The position numbers and the translations under genes were made by a program. Positions 15,636 to 22,642 of a stretch of 29,429 nucleotides of DNA are shown here, piece after piece. The stretch lies in NCBI GenBank assembly GCA_934087065.1, contig CAKOIS010000012.1, positions 1-29,429 of the forward strand. Direction: 5' to 3'. The notes beneath the pieces were generated by a model that was not told where the DNA came from, searched no databases, and saw only the letters and a program-made list of their open reading frames with translations. The DNA comes from an uncultured Bacilli bacterium (GTDB lineage Bacteria > Bacillota_I > Bacilli_A > RF39 > UBA660). Within the stretch, counting starts at the first letter, position 1. The number at the start of each line of letters is the position of its first letter.

Positions 15636-15902
15636 ATTAAAAAGAAGAAAAACTACGATAATCGTCCTCGTAAAATCCTAGCAAATAATATAGTGTACTT
15701 TAGACTAAAGCTTAACTGGTCTCAAGAAGATTTAGCTGAAGAATTAGGAACAACACCTACATATATTTCTAATCTTGAAAATGCTAAAAGAAATATGCGA
15801 GTTGATTATATCGGGCACATTGCAAATACACTAAAAGTTTCTGTACATGACTTATTCATTGAAAGAGAAGAAGTCAAAAATCACAGAAAACCTAGACAAT
15901 AA
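15636..15902 (+). CDS. XRE-family transcriptional regulator
   Basis: About 88 residues. A basic N-terminus (KKKKNYDNRPRK) precedes a Cro/C1-type helix-turn-helix: NWSQEDLAEELGTTPTYISN, followed by LENAKRNMRV and a last helix HIANTLKVSVHDLF. Likely binds DNA as a dimer. The start is odd: AAAGGAG (15621-15627) is placed eight bases before an ATT codon at 15636; the in-frame GTG at 15627 falls inside the ribosome binding site and has none of its own. So ATT is the best start. Divergent from the 138-residue membrane protein. Confidence 0.82.
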   Translation: MKKKKNYDNRPRKILANNIVYFRLKLNWSQEDLAEELGTTPTYISNLENAKRNMRVDYIGHIANTLKVSVHDLFIEREEVKNHRKPRQ

Positions 15903-16142
15903 TTTGAATAACATAGTTATTCTTTTTTTGTACCTATTTATATTATAACAATACTATAGAGATTTTACTAGATGTTTTTTGTAAATGTACACCTATTTAT
16001 TACAATATTTTAGTAATTGAACATTTTTTAAACTTTTTTATAAAAACTTTTACATACAGATTTTAAAAATTGGAAGCGTTTTTTGAAAAAACTCCCACAC
16101 CTTTTAACAAAAAGTGGCCTCAATTTTAAAAATTGGGCCTAT

Positions 16143-16171
16143 TTGACATACCTAAACTTATATGTTAGACT
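16143..16171 (+). promoter_or_regulatory. Promoter of toxin-like peptide 1
   Basis: TTGACA (16143-16148), 17 bp, TAGACT (16166-16171). The same promoter with the same spacer is at copy 2. Transcription would start near 16178. Confidence 0.8.
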
Positions 16172-16178
16172 GAGAAAC

Positions 16179-16250
16179 AAGGAACGCTTATATTGGGTGA
16201 GCTTTTTCACCTTGGCTCCTTTCAGGGGAAAGTCAAGGTGAGGGGGTGAT
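16179..16250 (+). promoter_or_regulatory. Structured leader next to the ribosome binding site, copy 1
   Basis: TCACCTTG (16207-16214) pairs with CAAGGTGA (16234-16241), with an inner CTTTC/GAAAG stem and a UCAGGG loop. The 3' arm runs directly into the ribosome binding site GGGGGTGAT. AAGGAACG at 16179-16186 is complementary to CGTTCCTT at 16390-16397 beyond the coding region. Copy 2 keeps the hairpin with different bases. Confidence 0.72.
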
Positions 16251-16251
16251 A

Positions 16252-16365
16252 ATGGTGGTAAGAGACATAATCGGTGTCCTTATCAAGGAGATTATCTTTT
16301 TCCTATTTAAAAATAGGAAAAAAAGACACCTATCTTTAGTAATAAAGATAGATGTTAAGTCATAA
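16252..16365 (+). CDS. Type I toxin-like hydrophobic micropeptide, copy 1
   Basis: 37 residues: N-terminus MVVRDIIG, one hydrophobic stretch (about residues 6-19, ending IIFFLFK), a basic cluster KNRKKRH and a tail ending DVKS. It aligns with the 27-residue peptide of copy 2 (MV..D......I....IFFL.K.RKK). ATG at 16252 follows GGGGGTGAT, five bases from the G-rich core. This build (short, one membrane helix, charged C-terminus, antisense RNA) is that of Fst/TxpA/Ldr-type toxins; sequence similarity to any of them is weak. Its last codons overlap the terminator of the leftward RNA. Translation and toxicity are inference. Confidence 0.7.
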   Translation: MVVRDIIGVLIKEIIFFLFKNRKKRHLSLVIKIDVKS

Positions 16366-16400
16366 AAAGGGTTGCATTCAATCAATGAACGTTCCTTTCA
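16318..16400 (-). ncRNA. Antisense RNA, probable antitoxin, copy 1
   Basis: Small leftward RNA of about 80 nt. Promoter 16407-16435; the terminator is ACATCTATCTTT / AAAGATAGGTGT with loop ATTACT (16326-16355) followed by seven U. It is complementary to the last third of the peptide gene and its 3' region, as in RatA/TxpA-type pairs. Its 5' end carries AAAGGAACG, the same motif as the 5' end of the peptide mRNA. Confidence 0.72.
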
Positions 16401-16406
16401 TTTAAT

Positions 16407-16435
16407 AGTATACAATAATTTAATAACTTATGCAA
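16407..16435 (-). promoter_or_regulatory. Promoter of antisense RNA, copy 1
   Basis: Minus strand TTGCAT (16430-16435), 17 bp, TATACT (16407-16412). The same hexamers and spacer occur at all three copies. Confidence 0.8.
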
Positions 16436-16473
16436 GATTTTTTCATACAGAATTGCATTTAAGTTTTTTTTAT

Positions 16474-16605
16474 TTACTGTCTACCTTCAACACATAATAT
16501 TTCTAAATAATAATCAAATTTAATGTCGTCACTTTCTTTATCAGTGAGTTCTAAACATTCTATAACCGCTTTTAACACGTCAGTTAGTTCTTCGTCTATA
16601 TAAAT
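16474..16605 (-). pseudogene. Small ORF after the sortase gene, frameshifted or ATT-started
   Basis: 43 codons with coding-like composition (IDEELTDVLKAVIECLELTD, then FDYYLEILCVEGRQ). Ten bases upstream of the sortase-proximal end, an ATG at 16618 begins MEILNLY in another frame and stops after 12 codons. A single one-base shift near 16600 would join the two into MEILNLYIDEELT and give one continuous 47-residue acidic protein directly behind the sortase stop. Alternatively it starts at ATT 16605. Not recognised. Confidence 0.45.
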
Positions 16606-16620
16606 TCAAAATTTCCATTT

Positions 16621-18153
16621 CTAACTCATCAAAACAGCATGAACTACAAGTCTTCTATTTATTCCACTGCAAGTACTTAGCGTTAATATTTTATCTGTAC
16701 TAGTTACTTCCACATTAAAGTCATTTATACTTTTTGATTTAATGTTATCCACAAATTCTAAAAACTCTGCATCTAAACTAAAACTAGTTTTTAAGTATTC
16801 GCTTGTATTATCAACTCTATAAATTGAAAACACCTTCCACTTCATTTCCTTATTTAATGTATTAAATGTAATTATCAAGTTATCTTGATTTTTATACCAA
16901 CCACTATTGGTAGTATTAAGTAACTCTCCAAACATATATCCACTTTTTAAATTATGTCCATAAATTATAGTGTTTTTATCTAACTCTTTTGTATTATTCC
17001 TATAATCCATGAATACCCATCCAGTTCTTACTTGATTACCATAAATATCATGTGATAAATAGTAGTCGTTATTATTTGTCTGTGTTACAGGATAATTTAT
17101 TTTTGTATTGTTAACTTTTAACCATCCTACCACGTCTTTATTTATAGTTAACAGTTTATCATAAGTTGTTGGAATATTTTGGTATTTGTTTATATAAATA
17201 GTAGTACTTGCATCTCCTATATTATCACTATCACTTGGTGTATCATCCACTTCATCAATACTTGGTGTTACTTCAATATCTTTTTCAAGCTTTCTTAAAT
17301 TAAGATAGTTTATATATTCATGATACTTACTAGAAATAGTTATAAATAAAGCAGCATACATTAAAAATATCATACAAATCTTAAGACCATTTATAGTAAG
17401 TTCCTTAAATATTCTATTATTAAAGTACTCTTCTTCATAAATAAGCCTGATTTCTCTTTCTTCATTAGAATACTTCTTATTTAACTTTCTTAAATACTCC
17501 ACGTCTTTTCTTATCTCTAAAGCATTAGAAGTATTTTGATGTATAAATATACTTACATTTTTAAATTTATAAGTATCAAGTTCTACAATAATATACTCCA
17601 TTATATCTTTAGAATAAACATACAAATCTATTAATTTTAAAGAGTTATTAACTTTTAAAAATCCTCTTAAATTTTTCTTTACCTCTTCCTCAGTATAAAA
17701 ACTTATCTTTTTTCTATAGTATATACTTTTTAAATTTTTAAAATTATTATTTAATATAAAATCTTTGTCAAATTTCATATCATTGTTAAAATTAATTACA
17801 ACTTTCTTTTTACTTAATTCATGCACATAATCACTAGGCATAAAATAACACTCTACACGATTTATGTCTAGTATAATCAGTTTATCTAAGACCTTTCTTG
17901 TCAAGCTTTTGTCAACATCAAACTTAATTTTTTTAACATTCATTAACTCTCCCATTACTAAGAAAGAATCAAAATCAAGATAAACTACCCTTTCTACTTC
18001 ATGTGAAGCAAGTACTTTTTTCACGTTTTCTTTGTTTAATTTTAAGTAATTTAAAGAGAAATATAGAATATTTTCGTCTTCTATAAAGCTTTTGGTATCA
18101 GTTTCTAGAACATAATAATTATTATTTTTCAATTCTATTTTTATAACTTTCAT
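16621..18153 (-). CDS. Class B-type sortase with large N-terminal extension
   Basis: 510 residues. C-terminal sortase domain (about 325-510): VVGWLKVNNTKINYPVTQ, GWVFMDYRNN, IIYGHNLKSG with H400, and TLSTCSG with catalytic C495 and R500/R501. These are SrtB-type motifs. It joins cell-wall proteins to peptidoglycan or cross-links them. Unusual: about 255 residues rich in K, N and I precede the single membrane helix (about 256-274), so the whole extension would be cytoplasmic; I do not recognise it. Ordinary SrtB has only a short N-terminal anchor. Start ATG behind GGAGAAAT. Divergent from a protein with an NPDTG sorting signal, its likely substrate. Confidence 0.9.
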   Translation of the reverse strand: MKVIKIELKNNNYYVLETDTKSFIEDENILYFSLNYLKLNKENVKKVLASHEVERVVYLDFDSFLVMGELMNVKKIKFDVDKSLTRKVLDKLIILDINRVECYFMPSDYVHELSKKKVVINFNNDMKFDKDFILNNNFKNLKSIYYRKKISFYTEEEVKKNLRGFLKVNNSLKLIDLYVYSKDIMEYIIVELDTYKFKNVSIFIHQNTSNALEIRKDVEYLRKLNKKYSNEEREIRLIYEEEYFNNRIFKELTINGLKICMIFLMYAALFITISSKYHEYINYLNLRKLEKDIEVTPSIDEVDDTPSDSDNIGDASTTIYINKYQNIPTTYDKLLTINKDVVGWLKVNNTKINYPVTQTNNNDYYLSHDIYGNQVRTGWVFMDYRNNTKELDKNTIIYGHNLKSGYMFGELLNTTNSGWYKNQDNLIITFNTLNKEMKWKVFSIYRVDNTSEYLKTSFSLDAEFLEFVDNIKSKSINDFNVEVTSTDKILTLSTCSGINRRLVVHAVLMS

Positions 18154-18217
18154 ATAATCTATTTCTCCCTATTATTAATATTAACATAAATTTCACATAT
18201 AATAAAGTTAATTTTTG

Positions 18218-18245
18218 TTGTTTTTTCTAAAAAAAATGTTATAAT
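18218..18245 (+). promoter_or_regulatory. Promoter of the NPDTG surface protein
   Basis: TTGTTT (18218-18223), 16 bp, TATAAT (18240-18245), followed by AAGGAGG (18259-18265) and ATG at 18274. Confidence 0.65.
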
Positions 18246-18273
18246 ATAAATATAATAGAAGGAGGAAAGTTAA

Positions 18274-19473
18274 ATGAAGAGATTATTTGGATTTGCACTT
18301 GGAGCATTAGTAGTATTTATGAATGTTTTACCACTTAAAGCTCAAAGTGTATATGGTGTAGAAATGGTTAAAGAAAACGATAGTGTTAAACAGTTATTTC
18401 CAGATGGCACTAATATCTTGAATACTATTGATACATCAAAGTCAGATTTTGAGAAAGGAAAGGTAGCAATTGAAATTACTATTAACAACTCTAAAAAGAC
18501 TGAAGTTGTATATGTAGTTGATAATGGAAGTGCTAACACTATTAAAACTGAATTAATAGATGTTATTAAAACTAAAGCTAGTAATTTAGCAAGTTATAAT
18601 AATTTATATCAAAGTGTTATTACTAATACTAATGAAGGCATTGTGTATAAACCATTTGATACAAATATTAGTAATTCTCTAGAAGAAGTTAAAGCTTTGA
18701 CAAATGGTGAAAATGGTAGTTTCGATACACTTTTAAGTGAAGCTAATAGTAAATTTAGTACTGATACAGTAAATAAAGTTATTGTTTTATTTGTAAGTGA
18801 TATGGGTAGTAAAACTACAGACGAAATCTCAGCTATCAAAACTCAAGTAGATGCATATAAAACTGCTGGTGTTAATGTAATTGTTTATGGTTTAGGATTA
18901 GCTGACTATACAAACTTTGATAATATATTTACTAACACTACAAAATACCAAACTACTACAACTGACTTAAGTACTATCAGTTTTGAAAGTAATGTTGTAA
19001 GTTTACTCCCTAGTAATAAAACAGCTGTAGCTACTAAAATTTCATTTGATAATTATATTTTAAATAATTTTGAAATTAAAGATATAGTAGCGAGTATGGG
19101 TTCTGCTTCAATGGACGAAAGTACTAACGAAATTGCTTGGGGTGTAGGAAATATTAAAGCTAATGATATAGTTACATTAACTTATACACTAAACACTAAA
19201 TCAGTAATAGACGAGTCACTAATTAATGTTGGTAGACTTAGAACTAATAGACAAATAGTAGTTACAAGTAGCGGTATCGAAAGAGGAACTTATCCAAGCT
19301 CTGATAGAATTGATGACGAAGAATGTAGTCCTGTTATTAAGTTAACTGAAGCTACAATAGTTAATCCAGATACTGGAATGGCTAACTATATTATTGCTGG
19401 AGCTTGTATATTAGCTGTTAGCTTAGTTGGTATACTTATACTAAATAAGAAAAACGAATTTAATAGATTATAA
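18274..19473 (+). CDS. vWA-like surface protein with NPDTG sorting signal
   Basis: 399 residues, exported and wall-anchored. Signal peptide 1-24 (GFALGALVVFMNVLPLKAQS). Residues about 65-245 look like a von Willebrand A fold: VVYVVDNGSA, KVIVLFVSDMGS and VNVIVYGLGLADY; the metal site is degenerate (DNGSA against DxSxS). Then a beta-rich domain (about 250-355). The C-terminus has NPDTG at 364-368, a hydrophobic helix and a KK..R tail, a sortase signal of the NPxTG kind suited to class B enzymes. Divergent from the sortase gene. Strong ribosome binding site and own terminator. Confidence 0.87.
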   Translation: MKRLFGFALGALVVFMNVLPLKAQSVYGVEMVKENDSVKQLFPDGTNILNTIDTSKSDFEKGKVAIEITINNSKKTEVVYVVDNGSANTIKTELIDVIKTKASNLASYNNLYQSVITNTNEGIVYKPFDTNISNSLEEVKALTNGENGSFDTLLSEANSKFSTDTVNKVIVLFVSDMGSKTTDEISAIKTQVDAYKTAGVNVIVYGLGLADYTNFDNIFTNTTKYQTTTTDLSTISFESNVVSLLPSNKTAVATKISFDNYILNNFEIKDIVASMGSASMDESTNEIAWGVGNIKANDIVTLTYTLNTKSVIDESLINVGRLRTNRQIVVTSSGIERGTYPSSDRIDDEECSPVIKLTEATIVNPDTGMANYIIAGACILAVSLVGILILNKKNEFNRL

Positions 19474-19491
19474 TCCCTTATGGGATTTTTT
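19472..19491 (+). terminator. Terminator of the NPDTG protein gene
   Basis: AATCCC, loop TTAT, GGGATT, then TTTTT; overlaps the stop codon. Confidence 0.88.
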
Positions 19492-19499
19492 CTTATATA

Positions 19500-19527
19500 T
19501 AAAACGAGTATTATAATTCATACTCGT
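19500..19527 (-). terminator. Terminator of the anchored thioredoxin-like gene
   Basis: Minus strand ACGAGTAT, loop GAATTATA, ATACTCGT, then TTTATAT; includes the TAA stop. Confidence 0.65.
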
Positions 19528-19993
19528 TTATTATTTGTTTAATAAGTTCCACTTCAATTTCTCCACTATCACTATTAATCACTTTAATTGCATTACCATT
19601 TTTAATGTATATCAGTAGTGGTACTTCACCGATTAAAATATTACCATATATATTATTTAACTTACTAGTATAATCTTTCTCACTTGTAATATCTAAATAG
19701 ATAAACTTATTTATTACATTCTCTTTTTTCAAATAATTATAGATCTTTTCTTCTTGTTTATAAACTTTCTTACTACCAGTAGTAGTTACTAAAAGTAGTA
19801 CATCATTCATTTCTTTAGTTGATACTTCTAACTCACTTAGTTTTACTTCTTCTACTTTATCTGTTAAATAACTTTTACTATACTTTTCCTTTTTATAAGT
19901 ATCTGACCAAGATTTTAAGTAAAACAAAAGAACTATAACTAATACAAATAACACACCTAGCCCTATATAATTTTTTAAAGGTTTTTGTTTCAT
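19511..19993 (-). CDS. Membrane-anchored thioredoxin-like protein without CxxC
   Basis: 160 residues. One N-terminal helix (about 9-27, GLGVLFVLVIVLLFYL) then an outside domain with the beta-alpha pattern of a thioredoxin fold: VLLLVTTTGSKKVYKQEEKI, FIYLDITSEKD, and VPLLIYIKNG (with the cis-Pro-like position). The redox CxxC site is missing (TTTGSK in its place), so any role would be non-redox. The fold call is by pattern only. A single gene with its own terminator; ATG at 19993 follows GGTGAT. Confidence 0.65.
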   Translation of the reverse strand: MKQKPLKNYIGLGVLFVLVIVLLFYLKSWSDTYKKEKYSKSYLTDKVEEVKLSELEVSTKEMNDVLLLVTTTGSKKVYKQEEKIYNYLKKENVINKFIYLDITSEKDYTSKLNNIYGNILIGEVPLLIYIKNGNAIKVINSDSGEIEVELIKQIINEYEL

Positions 19994-20076
19994 ATCATCA
20001 CCGCTTTAATTTTATCATAGTAAAGCAACGTTTTCAATTAAATATTATTATTATTTTACAAAATGTTAAATAAAAC

Positions 20077-20559
20077 TCACATATCAATTATTTCATAAGT
20101 AAAACCCAAATTATCAATAAATTTAAACATATCTTTTATTTTAATAAATACAGTAGCAGTATTATCATTAGGATGAAAAGTTATAATATCTTCATTAAGC
20201 AATTCCTTATCAATATACACCTTTATATCTTTATCCTTATTATTTAACAAACCAAAAAGTGACACTACACCAAATTTCAAATTCATTTTTTCAAATAAAT
20301 TTTTCTCACTTCCTAGTCTTAAACCTTTTTCATTTATTTGCTCACTTAATTTTTTAATATCTAGTCTTTTATTATCATCTAGTATAAATAAATAGAACCT
20401 TCTTTTCTTTTTATCAGACATAAACATAGACTTAGATCTAACTCCAATTTTACCTTCAATAAACTTATCAGCTAACAAAGTTGTAGTAGCTGCTTCATGG
20501 TTTACAACTTCATAATCAATTTTCATGTTACTTAATTCACTATATACCTTTTCTTTCAT
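20077..20559 (-). CDS. YbaK/ProX-type aminoacyl-tRNA deacylase
   Basis: About 160 residues of a trans-editing fold that removes wrong amino acids from tRNA. Visible family blocks: YEVVNHEAATTT, SKSMFMSDKKKRRFYLFI (catalytic lysine region), RLGSEKNLFEKM, FGVVSLFGLLNN and ITFHPNDNTATVFI. This is the PrdX/ProX-like branch; whether it acts on Ala- or Cys-tRNAPro cannot be said. Start ATG 20559, about ten bases after GGAGAG. It overlaps the end of the upstream hydrolase gene by 20 bp, so the two are likely co-expressed. Confidence 0.85.
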   Translation of the reverse strand: MKEKVYSELSNMKIDYEVVNHEAATTTLLADKFIEGKIGVRSKSMFMSDKKKRRFYLFILDDNKRLDIKKLSEQINEKGLRLGSEKNLFEKMNLKFGVVSLFGLLNNKDKDIKVYIDKELLNEDIITFHPNDNTATVFIKIKDMFKFIDNLGFTYEIIDM

Positions 20560-21649
20560 TTTCTTTACTCTCCATAAACAAATCCATTCCATAACTTTTA
20601 ATATCACCATTTATTACATTAACTATATAATCTGATACTTTAATTCCGTTATATTTCTTATTAACAAAATCTATCATTGTAATTGTATGTGTTGTTAATA
20701 AGTCATCACCAACTACATCACTCCATATATAAACAGAAGCTTTTGGTAAAAATAATAACTCATTAACCATAACTTCTAAATTATTCTGAAACGTTTTACC
20801 TAAACTCATATTAGAAGAAAACTCCTTATTATCTAAATAGTTTTGATACTTTATAAGAGTCTTATCTCTTAATGAACTAACATACATTATTTTTACATCT
20901 TTATTATTTTCACTCAAATACTTTAAATTATCAAGCACTATATTATTTGTTTTAATTCTATTAGTTAAAAACTCTGGACTTTTCCAAATATCTTTCAAAA
21001 TATGTTCCCACTCATTAGATAATAAAAGTGACGCATCCACTAAAACATTTTTATTTTTTACATCTTTAAAGTAATCATTAAATATAGTATGAGATAGAAT
21101 TGAAGAAGCAAAACCACCTGCTGAATACCCTGTAACTAACATCACATCAGGACTATCAACATACTCTTTAACTTTATCCATTATCTTTAAAAAATTAGTA
21201 TATCCATGATGTTTTACAGTCTTCCCATCTTTACAAACATATTCTCCCATACCTATATGAAAGTCTCCAGTAACATACGGAATATTTATAAAAGTATAGT
21301 CATTAAACGGATTATCTTTATCATCTTTAGATATTCCTACTAAATGATTTAACTCCTCATACTTAATACTATCTATATAATAATTACTCTTATTAAGCGC
21401 GGTTTCATCATTAATTGATAATCCTCCACCATAAAAGTTTATTATTACTTTATTAGATTTACCTTTCTTCATTAAAAAATAATAGTCATTTCCTTTATTA
21501 TCCTTAACTCCATCTAAAAGTACTTTGTACCACTTACCTACCTGATAATCATCTTTTATTATAGGTGCTCTTAAAAATAAAACAAATGACAGAAGAAAAA
21601 CGATTAAAAAGAATAGAACGCCTAACATTAATTTAACTATTTTTTTCAT
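20540..21649 (-). CDS. Pectinacetylesterase-like alpha/beta hydrolase, membrane-anchored
   Basis: 369 residues. N-terminal helix (about 4-27) then an exported serine hydrolase domain: oxyanion region INFYGGGLSINDE, nucleophile VTGYSAGGFASSI (G-x-S-A-G-G as in pectinacetylesterase/Notum), and a likely catalytic H in TTHTITMIDF. The substrate could be an acetyl ester on a polysaccharide; that is family-level inference. Start is the ATG at 21649, behind GGAGGATGT; the longer open frame upstream is hydrophobic by chance and runs through the promoter. Promoter at 21669-21697. Confidence 0.82.
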   Translation of the reverse strand: MKKIVKLMLGVLFFLIVFLLSFVLFLRAPIIKDDYQVGKWYKVLLDGVKDNKGNDYYFLMKKGKSNKVIINFYGGGLSINDETALNKSNYYIDSIKYEELNHLVGISKDDKDNPFNDYTFINIPYVTGDFHIGMGEYVCKDGKTVKHHGYTNFLKIMDKVKEYVDSPDVMLVTGYSAGGFASSILSHTIFNDYFKDVKNKNVLVDASLLLSNEWEHILKDIWKSPEFLTNRIKTNNIVLDNLKYLSENNKDVKIMYVSSLRDKTLIKYQNYLDNKEFSSNMSLGKTFQNNLEVMVNELLFLPKASVYIWSDVVGDDLLTTHTITMIDFVNKKYNGIKVSDYIVNVINGDIKSYGMDLFMESKENERKGI

Positions 21650-21668
21650 ACATCCTCCAGTTGTAAAC

Positions 21669-21697
21669 ATTATAATATATAAAATAATAATTAACAA
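21669..21697 (-). promoter_or_regulatory. Promoter of the hydrolase-YbaK operon
   Basis: Minus strand TTGTTA (21692-21697), 17 bp, TATAAT (21669-21674). Confidence 0.65.
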
Positions 21698-21720
21698 TAA
21701 AAACATCAAATATTTTTCTC

Positions 21721-21746
21721 AAAAAAAAATTGAGGACTCACCTCAA
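21721..21746 (-). terminator. Terminator of the CotD-like gene
   Basis: Minus strand TTGAGG, loop TGAGT, CCTCAA, then nine U. A textbook intrinsic terminator just after the stop codon. Confidence 0.92.
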
Positions 21747-21748
21747 CT

Positions 21749-22060
21749 TTAAAATTTGTTACAGCATCCCTCATTAACGTTACAAACTTCATTTTCTTCA
21801 CAGCAAGTATAACAAGGGCTATAAGTATGTCTATAAATATGATGATTAATTATTCTAGTATTAATTGGACAAACATGTGGTACTTCATGTAATATTTCCC
21901 TATGAATAACCCTTTCTTGTGGACACTCATAAACTGGTGGAGTTACCATTCCAGCTATAGGTGCACTAGACATATCTGTGTAATTACTTTTTGTTTCTTT
22001 GTATGTTTCCTTATTTGTCTCAACTTCATAATTAGCATACATTCCAGTATTTTGATACAC
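21749..22060 (-). CDS. CotD-like spore coat protein
   Basis: 103 residues, rich in H, C, Y and N, no membrane helix. The central block PPVYECPQERVIHREILHEV, then PHVCPIN and NHHIYRHTYSPC, resembles the CotD inner spore coat family; the C-terminus has several cysteines (CYTCCEENEVC). Start is GTG at 22060, nine bases after AAGGAG. Upstream is a perfect sigma-K-like promoter (22083-22109), which fits late mother-cell expression. Family assignment by composition and motif spacing is moderate; the promoter adds weight. Confidence 0.72.
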   Translation of the reverse strand: MYQNTGMYANYEVETNKETYKETKSNYTDMSSAPIAGMVTPPVYECPQERVIHREILHEVPHVCPINTRIINHHIYRHTYSPCYTCCEENEVCNVNEGCCNKF

Positions 22061-22082
22061 TCTTCTTCACTCCTTACAATAA

Positions 22083-22109
22083 TATCATATGTAAGGTTAT
22101 CTTTTTTGT
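22083..22109 (-). promoter_or_regulatory. Sigma-K-like sporulation promoter of the CotD-like gene
   Basis: Minus strand AC (22108-22109), exactly 16 bp, then CATATGATA (22083-22091), matching the Bacillus sigma-K pattern AC-N16/17-CATANNNTA. No good sigma-A promoter is seen here. Confidence 0.6.
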
Positions 22110-22121
22110 ATGGGTATCAAC

Positions 22122-22634
22122 CTAAATACCAATCTTTGTTCCATTTTCACAATGGGTAAAAAAATCTTTCCCACTTATATTAAACTTTGGTACATCATAT
22201 TCATAAATTACAGTATCTTTTTCATTTAAATTATACTTATCTATACACATCTTATTAAATCTAGAAACAACTACATTTAATAACTCTCTTAAACTATTAA
22301 ATTCTTCGACCCCTTTATATGGCATCCACGAATTTTCAAAGTAATAATATTTATTATCTATAAACACAACTAAGAATGTATGAGTTGGAAAAAAAGTTCC
22401 ATCATAATTACACATAAAGTAAGACTTAGTTTCAACGTTTAACTCGTCAAAATACTTTCTTTCTAATTCTACTTGATCCCAACATACTCCCATTTTATCT
22501 TTTATAGTTTTTTCTGGACTATTAAGAGTATAATATTTTGGTAAATCCTCGTTTTCTGATATATCTTTTCCTTCATAAAGATAACCATATTCTATATCTT
22601 TCATTTTTAATAATACTTCATTTATTTCTTCCAT
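22122..22634 (-). CDS. Transglutaminase-like cysteine protein
   Basis: 170 residues, cytoplasmic. It shows the transglutaminase/papain-like triad pattern: C51 in MGVCWDQVELER, H85 in FPTHTFLVV, and a final acid/amide in YYYFENSWMPYKG (E100/N101). Such small enzymes are common in gut Firmicutes; the substrate is unknown. It lies eight bases after ffh stops, in the same direction, so is co-transcribed with ffh, but no functional tie is evident. Confidence 0.82.
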   Translation of the reverse strand: MEEINEVLLKMKDIEYGYLYEGKDISENEDLPKYYTLNSPEKTIKDKMGVCWDQVELERKYFDELNVETKSYFMCNYDGTFFPTHTFLVVFIDNKYYYFENSWMPYKGVEEFNSLRELLNVVVSRFNKMCIDKYNLNEKDTVIYEYDVPKFNISGKDFFTHCENGTKIGI

Positions 22635-22642
22635 AAATACTC

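Larger units (their letters stand above)
16006..16435. repeat. Long repeated element, copy 1 (toxin-antitoxin-like)
   Basis: A roughly 430-bp segment whose diverged second copy is at 24029-24449, in the same orientation. Contents in order: a conserved non-coding block (16006-16142), a rightward promoter, a leader hairpin, a 37-residue peptide gene, and a leftward small RNA with its own promoter. Long identical runs between copies include the block around ATTGGAAGCGTTTTTTGAAA, TTGACATACCTA, and CATTCAATCAATGA. The unassigned parts of 15903-16620 hold nothing else I can name apart from the small ORF at 16474. Confidence 0.85.

Noticed and set aside
16006..16435. Insertion sequence or MITE with terminal inverted repeats
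   Set aside because: The inverted match GGAACG/CGTTCC is internal and changes in step between copies, which fits RNA pairing better than transposon ends; no transposase or target duplication seen.
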